A stretch of DNA of 5,219 bases from Aromatoleum sp. (GTDB taxonomy: Bacteria > Pseudomonadota > Gammaproteobacteria > Burkholderiales > Casimicrobiaceae), in NCBI GenBank assembly GCA_010365205.1, contig JAAFGU010000193.1, positions 1 through 5,219 on the forward strand. The letters run 5' to 3'. Shown one piece after another: positions 1 through 5,219 of this stretch. A program made the position numbers and the translations under genes. The notes beneath the pieces were generated by a model. The model saw nothing but the letters and a program-made list of their open reading frames with translations, made no database searches and was not told the origin of the DNA. The first letter of the stretch is position 1; every line of letters begins with the position of its first letter.

Positions 1-354
1 CAACTCGCCGGCTATGTGCACCGCGCCGTGCGCGCCGAGGTGGCGCTGGCCGCGGCTGCGGGTGCGACACTGCGACTGCAGCGCGGGAAGCGGATCGTCG
101 AGGTGAAACCGGGGGGGCGCGACAAGGGCACCGCCGTCGTGGCGTTCATGTCGGAAACCCCGTTTCACGGCCGACGGCCGGTATTCGTCGGCGACGATCT
201 GACCGACGAGTTCGGCTTCGCCGCCGTCGAGAGCCTTGGCGGCTGGGCGGTCAAGGTCGGGGGCGGCGCGACGCGCGCGCACTATCGACTGCCTGACGTG
301 GACGCGGTCCGCGTGTGGCTGGCGGCGGCGGTCAGCGCCGGGGAGCCCGGCTGA
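1..354 (+). CDS. otsB: Trehalose-6-phosphate phosphatase OtsB, C-terminal part (5' end outside window)
   Basis: This is the last 117 codons of a gene whose start lies left of the window; the frame is open from base 1 and ends at TGA 352-354. The product dephosphorylates trehalose-6-phosphate to trehalose in the cytoplasm, the second step of the OtsA/OtsB pathway. It is a HAD-superfamily enzyme. Visible here are the segment KRIVEVKPGGRDKGTAV, which is typical of the family just after the cap domain, and the Mg-binding HAD motif GDDLTDEFGF at nt 190-219 with its acidic cluster. A VKVGGG stretch and a short helical C-terminus follow. The catalytic N-terminal DxD motif is not in view. The stop overlaps the ATG of the GH15 gene, so the two are very likely cotranscribed and translationally coupled. 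A run of seven G lies at 111-117. The family call is firm because motif order and spacing match OtsB. Confidence 0.93.
   Translation, partial: QLAGYVHRAVRAEVALAAAAGATLRLQRGKRIVEVKPGGRDKGTAVVAFMSETPFHGRRPVFVGDDLTDEFGFAAVESLGGWAVKVGGGATRAHYRLPDVDAVRVWLAAAVSAGEPG
341..345 (+). promoter_or_regulatory. Ribosome binding site of the GH15 gene, inside otsB
   Basis: GGGAG lies eight bases before the ATG at 354. It sits within the last codons of otsB and supports choosing 354 rather than the upstream in-frame ATG at 315, which would overlap otsB by 40 bases. Confidence 0.6.
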
Positions 355-2141
355 TGCGTAACCTCGATCTGGCACTGGTCGGCAACGGCCGCATCGGTCT
401 GCTCGTTGATCCGGAGGGCACCGTGGTCTGGGGCTGCTTCCCGCGGTTCGACGGGGACGCCACGTTCTGTGCGCTGCTCGACACCGCGCCGCCGGCGACC
501 GCGCGCGGCTTGTATGCGATAGAGCTTGTCGGATCGGTGCGCGCCGATCAGGAATACGTCAGGAATACGGCCGTGCTGGTGACCCGGCTCTACGACGCAG
601 CGGGTGGGGCCATCGAAATCACCGATTGCGCCCCCCGTTTCCTTCAGTTCGGCCGCGTATTCCAGCCGACCACGCTCGTTCGCCGGCTGCGCCGGCTGGC
701 GGGCAACCCCCGCGTGGTCGTACGCCTGCGTCCCGCCTCGTCGTTCGGCAGCGAACGCCCGGCGACGACGGTCGGCAGCAATCACATCCGCTACGTCGGT
801 GCCGAGCAGACGCTGCGCCTGACCACCGACGGCTCGCTGACGGCGATGCTCGAGGAGCGGTCGTTCCTCCTCGACCGCGACGTCGCGCTGCTGTTCGGCG
901 CCGATGAAACGGCGCAGGCTGCTCCCGCCGAAATCGCCCGCCGTTTCATCGAGGAAACCACACTCTACTGGCGCCAGTGGACCCGGAGCCTGGCGATCCC
1001 GTTCGAATGGCAGGGTGCGGTGATCCGTGCCGCGCTGACGCTCCAGCAGAACGCCTACGACGACACCGGGGCGATCATCGCCGCGATGACGACGTCGATT
1101 CCGGAAGCGCCGGACTCGGGGCGCAACTGGGACTACCGCTACTGCTGGCTCCGCGACAGTTATTTCGTCGTCGATGCGCTGAACCGCCTGAGCGCGACGG
1201 AAACGATGGAGGGATACCTGGGTTACGTCGTCAATGTCGCGGCCGGCGTCGGCGACCGCCCGCTGCAGCCCGTTTATCGGATCAATGGCGACGCCGCGCT
1301 GGCGGAATCCGCCGTCGACGCGTTGCCGGGCTATCGCGGAATGGGTCCGGTTCGGATCGGCAACGACGCGCACCGGCAGATCCAGAACGACGTGTACGGC
1401 TCGGCGATTCTGGCGGCGACACATGTGTTCTTCGACGAGCGATTGACGACACTCGGCGATGCCGCCCTGTTCGAGCGCCTCGAAGGCCTCGGTCGCCGCG
1501 CGCTCGCCGCGCACGACCAGCCGGACGCGGGTCTCTGGGAGTTGCGCGGTGCCGCGCGCGTGCACACGTTCTCCAGCGTGATGTGCTGGGCCGCGTGTGA
1601 TCGGCTCGCCCGCATCGCGGCGCGCCTGGCGCTCCCGGAGCGGGAAGCGTCATGGCGCGCCGGCGCCGAGCGCATCCGCAAATTCATCGACGCCAATTGC
1701 TGGAACGAACGGCGGCAGAGCTTCGTCGCGTCCGCGGGCGGCGACACGCTCGACGCGAGCATGCTGCTGCTCGCGGATCTCGGCTTTCTCGGCGCGGGGG
1801 ACCCGCGTTTCGCGGCGACCGTCGGGGCGATCGAGCGCGAATTGAAGCGCGGCGATTTCATTTTCCGCTACGTCGAGCGTGACGATTTCGGCGAGCCTGC
1901 GCACGCGTTCATCGTCTGCACCTTCTGGTACGTGAATGCGCTGGCCGCGCTCGGCAGGCGCGACGAGGCCCGCGCGCTGTTCGAGCGGCTGCTCGCCTGC
2001 CGCAATCGCCATGGCCTGCTCGCCGAGCATCTGGACACCGCGACCGGCGAACAGTGGGGAAACTTCGTGCAGACCTACAGCATGGTCGGGCTGATCACCG
2101 CGGCGATCCGGCTGTCGCGGCCATGGGACGCCGCGCCGTAG
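354..2141 (+). CDS. Glycoside hydrolase family 15 protein (glucoamylase/trehalase-like)
   Basis: The 595-residue product belongs to the bacterial GH15 family, inverting enzymes that release glucose from alpha-linked glucosides; some members are trehalases. The start MRNLDLALVGNGRIGLLVD is the typical N-terminus of the family and is preceded by GGGAG. The N-terminal roughly 220 residues should form the beta-sandwich domain, and the rest the (alpha/alpha)6 barrel. The barrel contains NWDYRYCWLRDS (258-269), a substrate-pocket motif. WELRG (395-399) supplies Glu396 as the likely general acid. LLAEHLD around Glu558, followed by GNFVQTYSMVGL, supplies the likely general base. Assignment of the two glutamates is by family analogy. 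No signal peptide is visible, so it is probably cytoplasmic. The one-base overlap with otsB suggests trehalose or a related alpha-glucan as substrate, but the true substrate cannot be read from sequence. The gene appears intact. Confidence 0.92.
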   Translation: MRNLDLALVGNGRIGLLVDPEGTVVWGCFPRFDGDATFCALLDTAPPATARGLYAIELVGSVRADQEYVRNTAVLVTRLYDAAGGAIEITDCAPRFLQFGRVFQPTTLVRRLRRLAGNPRVVVRLRPASSFGSERPATTVGSNHIRYVGAEQTLRLTTDGSLTAMLEERSFLLDRDVALLFGADETAQAAPAEIARRFIEETTLYWRQWTRSLAIPFEWQGAVIRAALTLQQNAYDDTGAIIAAMTTSIPEAPDSGRNWDYRYCWLRDSYFVVDALNRLSATETMEGYLGYVVNVAAGVGDRPLQPVYRINGDAALAESAVDALPGYRGMGPVRIGNDAHRQIQNDVYGSAILAATHVFFDERLTTLGDAALFERLEGLGRRALAAHDQPDAGLWELRGAARVHTFSSVMCWAACDRLARIAARLALPEREASWRAGAERIRKFIDANCWNERRQSFVASAGGDTLDASMLLLADLGFLGAGDPRFAATVGAIERELKRGDFIFRYVERDDFGEPAHAFIVCTFWYVNALAALGRRDEARALFERLLACRNRHGLLAEHLDTATGEQWGNFVQTYSMVGLITAAIRLSRPWDAAP

Positions 2142-2150
2142 ATCGGTCGC

Positions 2151-2831
2151 TCAGTTCGCTTCCACGGCGTCCGCGAGCGCCTGCGCGATCGCGTCCTTAA
2201 GCACCGCGGGCTCCTGCGCGCCCGACACGGCGACCTTGTCGGCGAAGATGAAAAACGGCACCCCGTCGACCCCGAGCTCGCGGACGCGCCGGTCGAGCGC
2301 GCGAATCGTATCGACGCCCTCGTCGCTCGCGAGCATCGCCCGCACCGCCTCGCGATCGAGCCCCGCTTCGCCGGCGATGTCCGCGAGTACGCCGCGGTCG
2401 CCGATCGCCCGGCCGTCGAGGAAGTACGCGCGGAACAGCCGATCGACGACGTCGTCTGCGGCGCCGCGTGCCTGCGCCCACGAAATAAGCCGGTGCGCGT
2501 CGAGCGTGTTCGGCTGGCGCTCGATCCGGTCGAAGGCGAACGGAATGTCGACGGTCGATCCTGCAGCGCGGACGCGATCGTAGATTTGCGCGGCACGCGC
2601 AGGACCGCCGAATTTGTCCTCGAGATACGAGCGGCGGTCCACGCCTTCGGGCGGCAAATCGGGGTTGAGCTGAAACGGGTGCCAGTTCACGCGCAGGTCG
2701 AGCCCGGGCTGCTCGGCCGCGAGATTCGCCAGCGCAGTGGCCAGCCGCCGCTTGCCGATGAAGCACCACGGACAGACGACGTCGGACACGACATCGACGT
2801 TGAGAACGCGCGCTGCGGACGTGGCGGACAT
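2151..2831 (-). CDS. DsbA family oxidoreductase (FrnE-like thioredoxin-fold protein)
   Basis: The 226-residue protein has a DsbA-like thioredoxin fold with an inserted helical domain, the arrangement of the FrnE / 2-hydroxychromene-2-carboxylate isomerase group. DVVSDVVCPWCFIGKRRL gives the redox motif CPWC at Cys20-Cys23, and GVPFFIF provides the expected cis-proline at about residue 192. There is no signal peptide, so it probably acts as a cytoplasmic thiol-disulfide oxidoreductase. The substrate is unknown. Start choice: ATG at 2831 places the first beta strand close to the N-terminus as in relatives, and leaves a 22-base leader after a GATAAT box facing this gene. An in-frame ATG at 2861 (ten residues longer) overlaps that box, and one at 2990 would run into earP. 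No clear Shine-Dalgarno is seen at 2831, so the 2861 start cannot be excluded. It is convergent with the GH15 gene (nine bases between stops) and divergent from earP. Confidence 0.9.
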   Translation of the reverse strand: MSATSAARVLNVDVVSDVVCPWCFIGKRRLATALANLAAEQPGLDLRVNWHPFQLNPDLPPEGVDRRSYLEDKFGGPARAAQIYDRVRAAGSTVDIPFAFDRIERQPNTLDAHRLISWAQARGAADDVVDRLFRAYFLDGRAIGDRGVLADIAGEAGLDREAVRAMLASDEGVDTIRALDRRVRELGVDGVPFFIFADKVAVSGAQEPAVLKDAIAQALADAVEAN

Positions 2832-2859
2832 GCGAGCACCGGGAGTCGGAAACACGGCC

Positions 2860-2911
2860 ATTATCCGCCCGCCGGACGCGGTTCGCGTCCGCGGCGATGG
2901 CGGGCGATAAT
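2860..2911. promoter_or_regulatory. Divergent promoter region with large interrupted inverted repeat
   Basis: The 109 bases between the two divergent genes contain a nested inverted repeat. The outer arms are ATTATCCGCCCGCC (2860-2873) and GGCGGGCGATAAT (2899-2911), complementary except for one bulged base. Inside them CGGACGCG (2873-2880) and CGCGTCCG (2884-2891) form a perfect stem around GTT; the two alternatives share base 2873. The outer ends read GATAAT toward each gene (2865-2860 on minus, 2906-2911 on plus), which resemble sigma-70 -10 boxes. These would give leaders of about 22 bases for the DsbA-like gene and 23 for earP. The corresponding -35 positions fall in the central stem and match the consensus poorly. 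The repeat is directly visible; promoter function is inferred. Confidence 0.5.
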
Positions 2912-2940
2912 CGACGTCTCCGATTTCGGCCGCTCGATGC

Positions 2941-4101
2941 ATGGCAACGCCGCTTCGCCGCTGGGACGTGTTCTGCAGGGTCGTCGACAACTACGGCGAC
3001 TCCGGCGTCTGCTGGCGTCTCGCGCGACAGCTCGCCGCCGAGCACGCGCTCGACGTGACGCTGTGGATGGACGATCTCGCGCAATTGGCGAAGATCGTGC
3101 CGGACGTGGACGCGGCCGCGATTGCGCAGACGGCGGCCGGCGTCACCATCCGTCGCTGGATCGAACCGTTCGAGGCCGGCCCGCCACCGGGCGACGTCGT
3201 GATCGAAGCGTTCGGCTGCGGACTGCCCGAACGCTACGTCAATGCGATGGCGCAATGCTCGCCCACGCCGCGCTGGTTCTTGCTCGAGTATCTGAGCGCC
3301 GAAGTCTGGGTCGACGGTTCGCATGGGCTCGCGTCGCCGCATCCGCGGCTGCCGCTAGCCCGGCGATTCTGGTTCCCCGGCTTTACCGTGGAAACCGGAG
3401 GCCTGCTGCGCGAACGGGGCCTGTTCGCGGCACGCGACGCTTTTCAGCGCGACCGAGCCGCGCGCAACGCCTTCTGGACACGGCTCGGCGTTCCGCCACC
3501 CGAGGCGGACGAACTGCGCGTCTCGCTCTTCTGCTATCCGGCGGCGCCGCTGGCACCCGTCCTCGATGGCTGGGCGGACGGCGAAACCCGCGTCACCTGC
3601 CTTATTCCGGAGGGTGTCGCGGTTGGCGCCCTCGACGCGTGGGCGGGAGGGCGCATACCACATCGTGGCGAGCTGCTCGTCCGTGGCCGGCTCACGGTAT
3701 GCACGATTCCGTTTCTCGCGCTGGACGACTACGACCGGCTGTTGTGGGGCTGCGACGTCAACTTCGTACGCGGTGAGGATTCGTTCGTCCGCGCGCAATG
3801 GGCGGCGCGCCCGTTCGTCTGGCACATCTACGCGCAGGACGAGGGCGTGCACTGGCCAAAGCTCGACGCGTTTCTGGACCGCTTTAGCGTCGGTCTCGCG
3901 CCCGAGGCCCTCGCGGCGACGCGCCGCTTCTGGCACGCATGGAACGGCGACGCTGCGGCAGGCGCGGTCGATTCCGCGTGGATTGAATTCGCGCGCGCGG
4001 GCCCCGCGCTTGGCGGTCACGGCGATCTCTGGGCGAACCGGCTGGCAGGCTCCCCGGACCTCGCGACCGGCCTAGTCAAAAGCGCCGGAAACGGGTTATA
4101 A
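2941..4101 (+). CDS. earP: EF-P arginine rhamnosyltransferase EarP
   Basis: The 386-residue protein transfers L-rhamnose from dTDP-beta-L-rhamnose to Arg32 of elongation factor P, an inverting GT-B fold glycosyltransferase of CAZy family GT104 acting in the cytoplasm. The N-terminal signature WDVFCRVVDNYGDSGVCWRL carries Asp16 and Asp20, which align with the conserved aspartates required in characterised EarP proteins. Near the C-terminal nucleotide-binding side, RGEDSFVRAQW carries Glu279 and Asp280, the conserved donor-binding region, followed by PFVWHIYAQDEGVHWPKL. Length is normal for the family. The start at 2941 directly precedes the signature; no good Shine-Dalgarno is seen. efp lies 116 bases downstream and encodes the substrate. 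The protein contains two triple-proline motifs, PPPG at 81-84 and PPPE at 185-188, so its own translation may depend on EF-P. The dTDP-rhamnose genes are not in the window. Confidence 0.96.
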   Translation: MATPLRRWDVFCRVVDNYGDSGVCWRLARQLAAEHALDVTLWMDDLAQLAKIVPDVDAAAIAQTAAGVTIRRWIEPFEAGPPPGDVVIEAFGCGLPERYVNAMAQCSPTPRWFLLEYLSAEVWVDGSHGLASPHPRLPLARRFWFPGFTVETGGLLRERGLFAARDAFQRDRAARNAFWTRLGVPPPEADELRVSLFCYPAAPLAPVLDGWADGETRVTCLIPEGVAVGALDAWAGGRIPHRGELLVRGRLTVCTIPFLALDDYDRLLWGCDVNFVRGEDSFVRAQWAARPFVWHIYAQDEGVHWPKLDAFLDRFSVGLAPEALAATRRFWHAWNGDAAAGAVDSAWIEFARAGPALGGHGDLWANRLAGSPDLATGLVKSAGNGL

Positions 4102-4102
4102 T
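4073..4102 (+). promoter_or_regulatory. Putative sigma-70 promoter for efp, overlapping the end of earP
   Basis: A perfect TATAAT (4097-4102) overlaps the TAA stop of earP. TAGTCA (4073-4078) matches four of six bases of the TTGACA -35 consensus, with an 18-base spacer. Such an AT-rich hexamer is unusual in this GC-rich DNA. The predicted start, near 4108-4109, is followed at once by seven T residues (4110-4116). This would let efp be expressed more strongly than earP, which fits the abundance expected for EF-P. Inferred from sequence only. Confidence 0.6.
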
Positions 4103-4133
4103 TCAAGGCTTTTTTTGCGCCGGCCGGATCTGG

Positions 4134-4171
4134 GCACAGTGCGGAGCACAGCCTGTCGACAGTGCCGGCAC
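4134..4171 (+). repeat. Cluster of short palindromes in the efp leader
   Basis: Three palindromes lie close together in the untranslated leader: GCACAGTGC (4134-4142, centred on A), CTGTCGACAG (4153-4162) and GTGCCGGCAC (4162-4171), the last two sharing one base. In addition GGCAC (4133-4137) can pair with GTGCC (4162-4166), so alternative hairpins are possible. They could be a protein-binding site or RNA structure; no known riboswitch class is recognised. Confidence 0.4.
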
Positions 4172-4207
4172 GCCAACCATCACAGACAGAAACCAAGAGA
4201 CAGCCCC

Positions 4208-4212
4208 AGGTG
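4208..4212 (+). promoter_or_regulatory. Ribosome binding site of efp
   Basis: AGGTG lies five bases before the ATG at 4218. It is a moderate Shine-Dalgarno and fits the start that gives the canonical EF-P N-terminus MKIAQEIRAGN. Confidence 0.55.
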
Positions 4213-4217
4213 CCACA

Positions 4218-4772
4218 ATGAAAATCGCCCAGGAAATTCGCGCCGGCAACGTGATCATGGTCGGGAAAGATCCGATGGTGGTCCAGAAGGCCGAGTTCAC
4301 GAAATCCGGCCGCAACGCGTCGGTCGTCAAGATGAAGCTCAAGAACCTGCTATCCGGCTCGGGCACGGAAACCGTGTATCGCGCCGACGAGAAGTTCGAC
4401 GTCGTCCAGCTCGAGCGCAAAGAGGTCACCTATTCGTACTACGGCGACCCGCTCTATGTGTTCATGGACGACGAGTACAACCAGCACGAAGTCGAGGCCG
4501 AGAGCATGGCCGACGCGATTCCCTACCTCGCCGACGGCCTGCCCTGCCAGCTGACCTTCTACGAAGGCAAGGCGATTTCGGTCGAGCTGCCGACGTCGGT
4601 GGTGCGCGAAGTGACGTACACGGAGCCCGCGGTCAAGGGCGACACTTCGGGCAAGGTGATGAAGCCGGCGAAGATCGTCAGCGGTTTCGGCGTGCAGGTG
4701 CCGCTGTTCGTCAGCACCGGCGACAGCATCGAAATCGACACGCGCACCGGAGAATACCGTCGCCGCGTCTGA
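4218..4772 (+). CDS. efp: Elongation factor P, Arg32 (rhamnosylated) type
   Basis: The 184-residue protein binds ribosomes stalled at consecutive prolines between the P and E sites and promotes peptide bond formation. It has the standard length and three beta-barrel domains: an N-terminal KOW-like domain (about 1-63) and two OB-type domains (about 65-125 and 128-184). The tip loop reads KSGRNASVV with Arg at position 32, the site modified by EarP, rather than the lysine used in the EpmA/EpmB branch. The C-terminal domain contains KPAKIVSGFGVQVPLFVSTG and ends IDTRTGEYRRRV, both characteristic. It lies downstream of earP on the same strand, with a probable promoter of its own at 4073-4102 and a terminator 30 bases after the stop. 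It could still be partly cotranscribed with earP. Nothing suggests damage. Confidence 0.98.
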   Translation: MKIAQEIRAGNVIMVGKDPMVVQKAEFTKSGRNASVVKMKLKNLLSGSGTETVYRADEKFDVVQLERKEVTYSYYGDPLYVFMDDEYNQHEVEAESMADAIPYLADGLPCQLTFYEGKAISVELPTSVVREVTYTEPAVKGDTSGKVMKPAKIVSGFGVQVPLFVSTGDSIEIDTRTGEYRRRV

Positions 4773-4802
4773 AGTCCCGGTCCGTATCGCGCAATTCGTC
4801 TT

Positions 4803-4828
4803 GAAAGGGCCCCGCGCGGGGCCCTTTC
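4803..4828 (+). terminator. Rho-independent terminator after efp
   Basis: A perfect 26-base palindrome begins 30 bases after the efp stop. Each arm reads GAAAGGGCCCC, and the loop is GCGC. The T content is limited to three T inside the 3' arm and TTT at 4831-4833, so the tail is weak, but the stem is very strong. Because the arms are symmetric with A/T at the base, it could work on both strands. It separates efp from the hydrolase gene. Confidence 0.85.
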
Positions 4829-4889
4829 CGTTTCCGCCATTGCGGCATACGGCGCGGAACGAATCAGCATAGCCTGCATCAGACACAAC

Positions 4890-5219
4890 ATGTCCATGCG
4901 CCCCCAGGCCCGCTACGCCCGGACGATCGAACGCCGTCCCAGCTGGCGCAGCGTCGCCCTGAACGCGCTACTGCGGCTGACCATGCGCAGGCGGCTCGCG
5001 CACGACGCCGACGTCGTCGCACTGCGCAGCCAGTACGAGAAGTTCGATGCCCGGCAGTTCAAGGTCGACCCGGCCGCCGTGCGCAGCGCCGTTGATTGCG
5101 GGGCGGTGCCCTGCGAATGGCTGACCGTGCCGGAGACGCGTGCCGAGCGCGTGATCCTCTACCTCCATGGCGGGTCGTTCGCCTTCCGCTTCCCCAACGC
5201 CTACGCGGCGTTCGCGGCC
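4890..5219 (+). CDS. Alpha/beta hydrolase, HSL-type esterase/lipase, N-terminal part (3' end outside window)
   Basis: An open frame starts at ATG 4890 and stays open to the window edge (110 codons). The sequence VILYLHGGSFAFRFPNAYAAF carries HGGSF (His93 to Phe97), the oxyanion-hole motif of the hormone-sensitive-lipase-like alpha/beta hydrolases, after a beta strand as expected. The preceding 90 residues resemble the variable cap of this family, with a basic N-terminus and a hydrophobic stretch SVALNALLRLTM that is too short and too interrupted by charge to call a signal peptide. The catalytic Ser, Asp and His lie beyond the window. Substrate is unknown; the group includes carboxylesterases and acetyl-hydrolases. 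A second in-frame ATG at 4896 is an alternative start; neither has a clear Shine-Dalgarno. The terminator upstream implies an independent promoter, but none could be recognised convincingly in 4829-4889. Confidence 0.85.
   Translation, partial: MSMRPQARYARTIERRPSWRSVALNALLRLTMRRRLAHDADVVALRSQYEKFDARQFKVDPAAVRSAVDCGAVPCEWLTVPETRAERVILYLHGGSFAFRFPNAYAAFAA

Noticed and set aside
282..1565. 427-codon open frame on the minus strand opposite the GH15 gene
   Set aside because: The product is Arg-rich and low in recognisable structure, with no known motif. It lies opposite a clearly conserved GH15 sequence and is a GC-rich shadow frame.
2832..2990. N-terminal extension of the DsbA-like protein to an ATG at 2990
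   Set aside because: It would cover the inverted-repeat promoter region and the first 50 bases of earP, and the added residues resemble no thioredoxin-fold sequence.
2197..3342. 381-codon minus-strand frame spanning the DsbA-like gene and the earP start
   Set aside because: It crosses two recognised genes and the divergent promoter region, and its C-terminal half is an Arg-rich shadow of the DsbA-like gene.
2493..3776. 427-codon plus-strand frame overlapping the DsbA-like gene and earP
   Set aside because: The translation is Arg-rich without motifs, while both overlapped genes encode strongly recognisable proteins.
4110..4116. T7 tract as the tail of an earP terminator
   Set aside because: No stable hairpin lies directly upstream. 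Only a 4-bp GCCT/AGGC pairing with a 32-base loop was found, and the tract follows a TATAAT box instead.
4115..4804. 229-codon plus-strand frame over the efp leader and efp
   Set aside because: It is out of frame with EF-P, has no ATG in the leader, and gives an Arg-rich shadow product.
4840..4868. Possible promoter for the hydrolase gene using TTGCGG as -35
   Set aside because: Only three bases match the -35 consensus, and no acceptable -10 hexamer occurs at 16-18 bases spacing.

Overview
The window is about two-thirds G+C, densely coded and shows no mobile-element signature. Codon use, gene content and the EarP/EF-P(Arg32) pair point to a betaproteobacterium, most likely Burkholderia sensu lato. 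That placement is inferred from recognised protein families and sequence style, not from any search.

Layout, left to right. (1) The 3' end of a trehalose-6-phosphate phosphatase gene (otsB) enters from the left edge. It overlaps by one base (TGATG) a complete glycoside hydrolase family 15 gene, so the two look translationally coupled in a trehalose-metabolism operon. (2) Nine bases past the GH15 stop lies the stop of a convergent gene for a cytoplasmic DsbA/FrnE-like thioredoxin-fold protein with a CPWC active site. (3) A 109-base divergent intergenic region separates it from earP. This region holds a large interrupted inverted repeat whose outer ends are two mirrored GATAAT boxes, one facing each gene. 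(4) earP encodes the EF-P arginine rhamnosyltransferase and is followed by efp (elongation factor P). A TATAAT box overlaps the earP stop codon and probably gives efp its own promoter, with a 110-base leader rich in short palindromes. A strong palindromic terminator follows efp. (5) The 5' part of an alpha/beta-hydrolase gene of the HSL type (HGGSF motif) runs off the right edge.

How the genes work together. EarP transfers rhamnose from dTDP-L-rhamnose to Arg32 of EF-P, and modified EF-P relieves ribosomes stalled at consecutive prolines. The efp gene here carries Arg32 in the expected loop context, so the pair looks functional. EarP itself contains two PPP motifs (PPPG and PPPE), the class of sequence that depends on EF-P for efficient translation. 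This suggests a possible feedback loop in which EF-P activity limits synthesis of its own activating enzyme. No novel multi-gene system is evident. The most interesting signals are this loop and the regulatory architecture around earP and efp.
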